DNA of 64,000 nt from GCA-002708315 sp964460905 (lineage in GTDB: Bacteria > Bacteroidota > Bacteroidia > Bacteroidales > F082): the NCBI GenBank assembly GCA_964460905.1, contig CAYWRM010000010.1:1-64000 (forward strand). Direction: 5' to 3'. Positions 61,419 through 64,000 of this stretch are shown one piece after another. The notes beneath the pieces were generated by a model. That model made no database searches. It worked only from the letters and a program-made list of their open reading frames with translations, and was not told the origin of the DNA. Each line of letters opens with the position of its first letter. Within the stretch, counting starts at the first letter, position 1. A program made the position numbers and the translations under genes.

Positions 61419-64000
61419 ATGAAACAAATATTATTATTGCTGTTCATACTTCTTTCAAATGTTCTTTTGTCTCAGACTTCTGATGATTTTGAAGATGGCA
61501 ATTTTACTGAAAATCCGGTTTGGACAGGTGATCAAAATTTATTTAAAGTTAATTCATCCTTTCAATTGCAGTTAAGTGACACAGCTGAAAATCAAGCTTT
61601 TCTGGGAACTGCAAACACAATGATTGTTAATACAGAATGGCGATGCTGGATCAAGCTGTCGTTTAGCCCGTCATCAAACAATTATGCCCGATATTATCTT
61701 ATTAGCGATAATGAAAATTTATCAGAATCATTAAACGGATATTTTTTACAATTTGGAGAATCGGGTAGCAATGATGCAATTGAATTATTCAGGCAAGATG
61801 GAAATGAACTGATTTCTGTTTGTCGTGGTAGCGAGGGAATTATTTCTTCATCATTTGAAATTCGTGTTAAAGTAACTAGAGACGATAGCGGAAACTGGAG
61901 GTTATATGTTGATCAAAATGGGGGAGAAGTTTTTGTTTTCGAATCCGAGGGTGTTGACAATACATATTCTCAAACATCGTACATTGGTTACCAGTGTAAA
62001 TATACATCAAGCAATAGCACCAAAATATACTTTGATGATGTTTATGCTGGCCCGTTTATTATTGATAATGATCCGCCTGTATTATTAAGTATTGCAACTG
62101 ATACTGACAGTACTGCCTTGTTGAAGTTTAACGAAGCATTGAACGAAGGGAGCATTGCAATTTTAAATAACTACATTGTTGATGATGGTATAGGAAACCC
62201 GATTGTTGCTTATCGTGATGAAATTGATGTATCTATTGTGAGATTGGAATTTAGTATAAAATTTGAATTAGCCAAAAATTATTTAATGTCAGTATCGGGA
62301 GTTAAAGATCTTGCAGAAAATATGATGAATCCTCAACAATTAGGGTTTAGTTATTATCTGCCTCAAGTGTATGATGTGGTTATCAATGAAATTATGGCTG
62401 ATCCAACTCCTCCCGTTGGTCTTCCTGAATATGAGTATTTGGAATTATATAATCAAACGGAATCTGACATTGATCTTGAGGGCTGGACATTAACAATTGG
62501 AACATCTGAAAAAACATTTAGTGCAGTTATTATCCCTTCGGGTAACTATTTAATTCTTGCAAAAGAAGAAGCACAGGCTGAGCTGAGTTCTTATGGTAAT
62601 TTTTATGGTTTTAGCAGCTTTTCGTTAACAAACTCAGGACAAACAGTAGTCTTGAAAAGTAATAATGGAACAATAATTTCCAAGATATCTTATTCGGATA
62701 GTTGGTATAATGATCCGGATAAGGAAGATGGGGGGTGGTCAATTGAGCAGAAAAATCCTGCAAATATTTGTTCTGGTGGTGAAAATTGGACTGCATCAGA
62801 AGATAACAAGGGTGGCACCCCGGGAGCTGTAAATTCAGTAGTTAGCCATGTTTTGCTAACACCTCAACTGGCAAATCTTGAGATCTTTACAGACAATATA
62901 TTACAGTTGTATTTTAACCAAAATATGGATGAAGAATCTTTGAGTAATAACCAAGCCTATGAAGTTAGTGGTGGTATTGGAAATCCAACTTATGTTTATA
63001 CATGTTACGATGAGCCCCAAAAAGTTGAGCTTTATTTTGAGGATACATTTATACAGGGAACAAAATATGAATTAACTATTTCAAAAAGCATTATGAATTG
63101 TATGGGTTTACAACTAGCAAACGATACAATTATATGGTTCGGTTTACCCGATATTGCAGAAGCCAATGATGTTATAATTAATGAAATATTGTTTAACCCG
63201 TGGACAGGAGGAGAAGACTATGTTGAACTTTATAATCGTTCTGATAAAGTTATTGATTTGTCTACTTTGCAGATTGGCTCAATAAAAGAAAGTCCACCTA
63301 ACCCTCCTGATACAACAATTGTTAGCATTATTAATAATCAATTTCTGTTACTTCCGGATGAATATGCATTATTAACGGTTTCTCCGGGCGCGGTAAAAAA
63401 TCAATACATTACGACTAACCCACAAGCTTTTATACAAGTTGATCCCTTTCCTTCATATAACAATGATGATGGTAAAGTATTACTTACTTCTTACGACGAA
63501 ATTGTAATTGATTCATTCAGTTATTCTGAAGAGATGCAATTCCCGCTATTGATTTATTATGATGGGGTAGCTTTGGAGAGGATTAACCCGGATGTTTCTT
63601 CAAATGATGAAAACAACTGGCATTCTGCTGCCGAAAGTGTTGGTTTTGGTACTCCGGGATATAAGAACTCACAGTTTGTTTCAAACATAATTACTGATGA
63701 TAATATAGTTATTGAACCCGAAATATTTTCACCTGATAATGATGGTTTTGAAGACATCATAAATATTAAATATAAATTTGATGTACCAGGTTATGTAATG
63801 TCAACAACTATTTTTAATGCGGAAGGATATTTGGTAAAAAAACTAACAAACAACGAATATCTTGGAACAGAAGGTAGTATTTCATGGGATGGATTGCAGG
63901 ATAATAATTCGAAAGCCCCGGTTGGTATTTATGTATTTTACATTACGGTTTATGATATTGAGGGTAATGTAAAGAAGTATAAGAAGACAGGAGTTTTGGC
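61419..64000 (+). CDS. Large surface protein with lamin-tail domains (3' truncated by window edge)
   Basis: 860 codons visible, no stop before the end. Signal peptide (MKQILLLLFILLSNVLLSQ). A jelly-roll/laminin-G-like N-terminal region is followed by alternating Ig-like (SbsA-type) domains (~62070-62330 and ~62850-63140) and two lamin-tail domains (LTD; VVINEIMADPTPP at ~62380, VIINEILFNP at ~63175). At the end, EPEIFSPDNDGFEDIINIKY and SWDGLQDNNSKAPVGIYVFY form a FlgD-Ig-like domain as in gliding-motility or T9SS C-termini. An exported adhesin, or part of a nuclease-type complex, is likely. Confidence 0.85.
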   Translation, partial: MKQILLLLFILLSNVLLSQTSDDFEDGNFTENPVWTGDQNLFKVNSSFQLQLSDTAENQAFLGTANTMIVNTEWRCWIKLSFSPSSNNYARYYLISDNENLSESLNGYFLQFGESGSNDAIELFRQDGNELISVCRGSEGIISSSFEIRVKVTRDDSGNWRLYVDQNGGEVFVFESEGVDNTYSQTSYIGYQCKYTSSNSTKIYFDDVYAGPFIIDNDPPVLLSIATDTDSTALLKFNEALNEGSIAILNNYIVDDGIGNPIVAYRDEIDVSIVRLEFSIKFELAKNYLMSVSGVKDLAENMMNPQQLGFSYYLPQVYDVVINEIMADPTPPVGLPEYEYLELYNQTESDIDLEGWTLTIGTSEKTFSAVIIPSGNYLILAKEEAQAELSSYGNFYGFSSFSLTNSGQTVVLKSNNGTIISKISYSDSWYNDPDKEDGGWSIEQKNPANICSGGENWTASEDNKGGTPGAVNSVVSHVLLTPQLANLEIFTDNILQLYFNQNMDEESLSNNQAYEVSGGIGNPTYVYTCYDEPQKVELYFEDTFIQGTKYELTISKSIMNCMGLQLANDTIIWFGLPDIAEANDVIINEILFNPWTGGEDYVELYNRSDKVIDLSTLQIGSIKESPPNPPDTTIVSIINNQFLLLPDEYALLTVSPGAVKNQYITTNPQAFIQVDPFPSYNNDDGKVLLTSYDEIVIDSFSYSEEMQFPLLIYYDGVALERINPDVSSNDENNWHSAAESVGFGTPGYKNSQFVSNIITDDNIVIEPEIFSPDNDGFEDIINIKYKFDVPGYVMSTTIFNAEGYLVKKLTNNEYLGTEGSISWDGLQDNNSKAPVGIYVFYITVYDIEGNVKKYKKTGVL

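Noticed and set aside
1..64000. CRISPR array, rRNA operon or riboswitch
   Set aside because: No regularly spaced repeats, rRNA-like sequence or recognised riboswitch core was seen on either strand.

Overview
This window reads as chromosome of a low-GC Bacteroidetes bacterium, most likely of the order Bacteroidales or a close relative. Several secreted proteins end in a type IX secretion (T9SS) sorting domain. Shine-Dalgarno sequences are largely absent. Bacteroidetes-type -7 promoter boxes (TAnnTTTG) sit in front of many genes. Lipoprotein signals, a PID-CTERM-like small protein and the gene content (C69, S9, M1 and M3 peptidases, DUF4175, HemW, MnmG) all fit this group.

Layout. 1-8.3 kb: secreted and T9SS proteins, thiol peroxidase, a C69 dipeptidase, an MscS channel and an acyl-CoA dehydrogenase. 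8.34-19.81 kb: an integrative element of about 11.5 kb inserted in a tRNA-Thr(CGT) gene. A 48-bp direct repeat of the tRNA 3' part bounds it. It carries a tyrosine integrase, an SF2 helicase of unknown role, a four-gene minus-strand operon (ParB-like protein, SNF2 ATPase, DUF3883 PD-(D/E)XK nuclease, D12-class adenine methylase) and several short or decayed reading frames. 19.8-29.3 kb: BMP-type lipoprotein, glycoside-hydrolase-like protein, CWC protein, FolB, GltX, and S9 and M1 peptidases. 29.4-43.7 kb: a long co-oriented run of DUF4175 protein, GHKL-like protein, YbeY, MnmG, methyltransferase, NtrY-like kinase, flippase and HemW. mnmG is flanked by two parS-like sites in inverted orientation. 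43.7-48.3 kb: a minus-strand run with a 58-aa membrane protein, PepSY protein, lipoproteins, YwqK-like repeat protein and NadA. 48.3-48.9 kb: an extremely AT-rich spacer with DnaA-box-like words, a possible but unproven replication origin. 48.9-64 kb: RpiB, LutB-like protein, ArsC, TlpA-type protein, DUF4395, nitroreductase, M3 peptidase, a second C69 peptidase, RibF, Asd, and the start of a large lamin-tail-domain surface protein cut by the window edge.

The most interesting unit is the operon in the element. It has the parts of an ATP-dependent restriction-modification or phage-defence system: a modification enzyme, a nuclease, a DNA motor and a ParB-like candidate specificity or clamp protein. 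I cannot match it to a named system. The paired parS sites suggest this part of the chromosome is near the origin. Imperfect palindromic repeats occupy several intergenic regions.

All functions come from reading motifs by eye. No database search was run.
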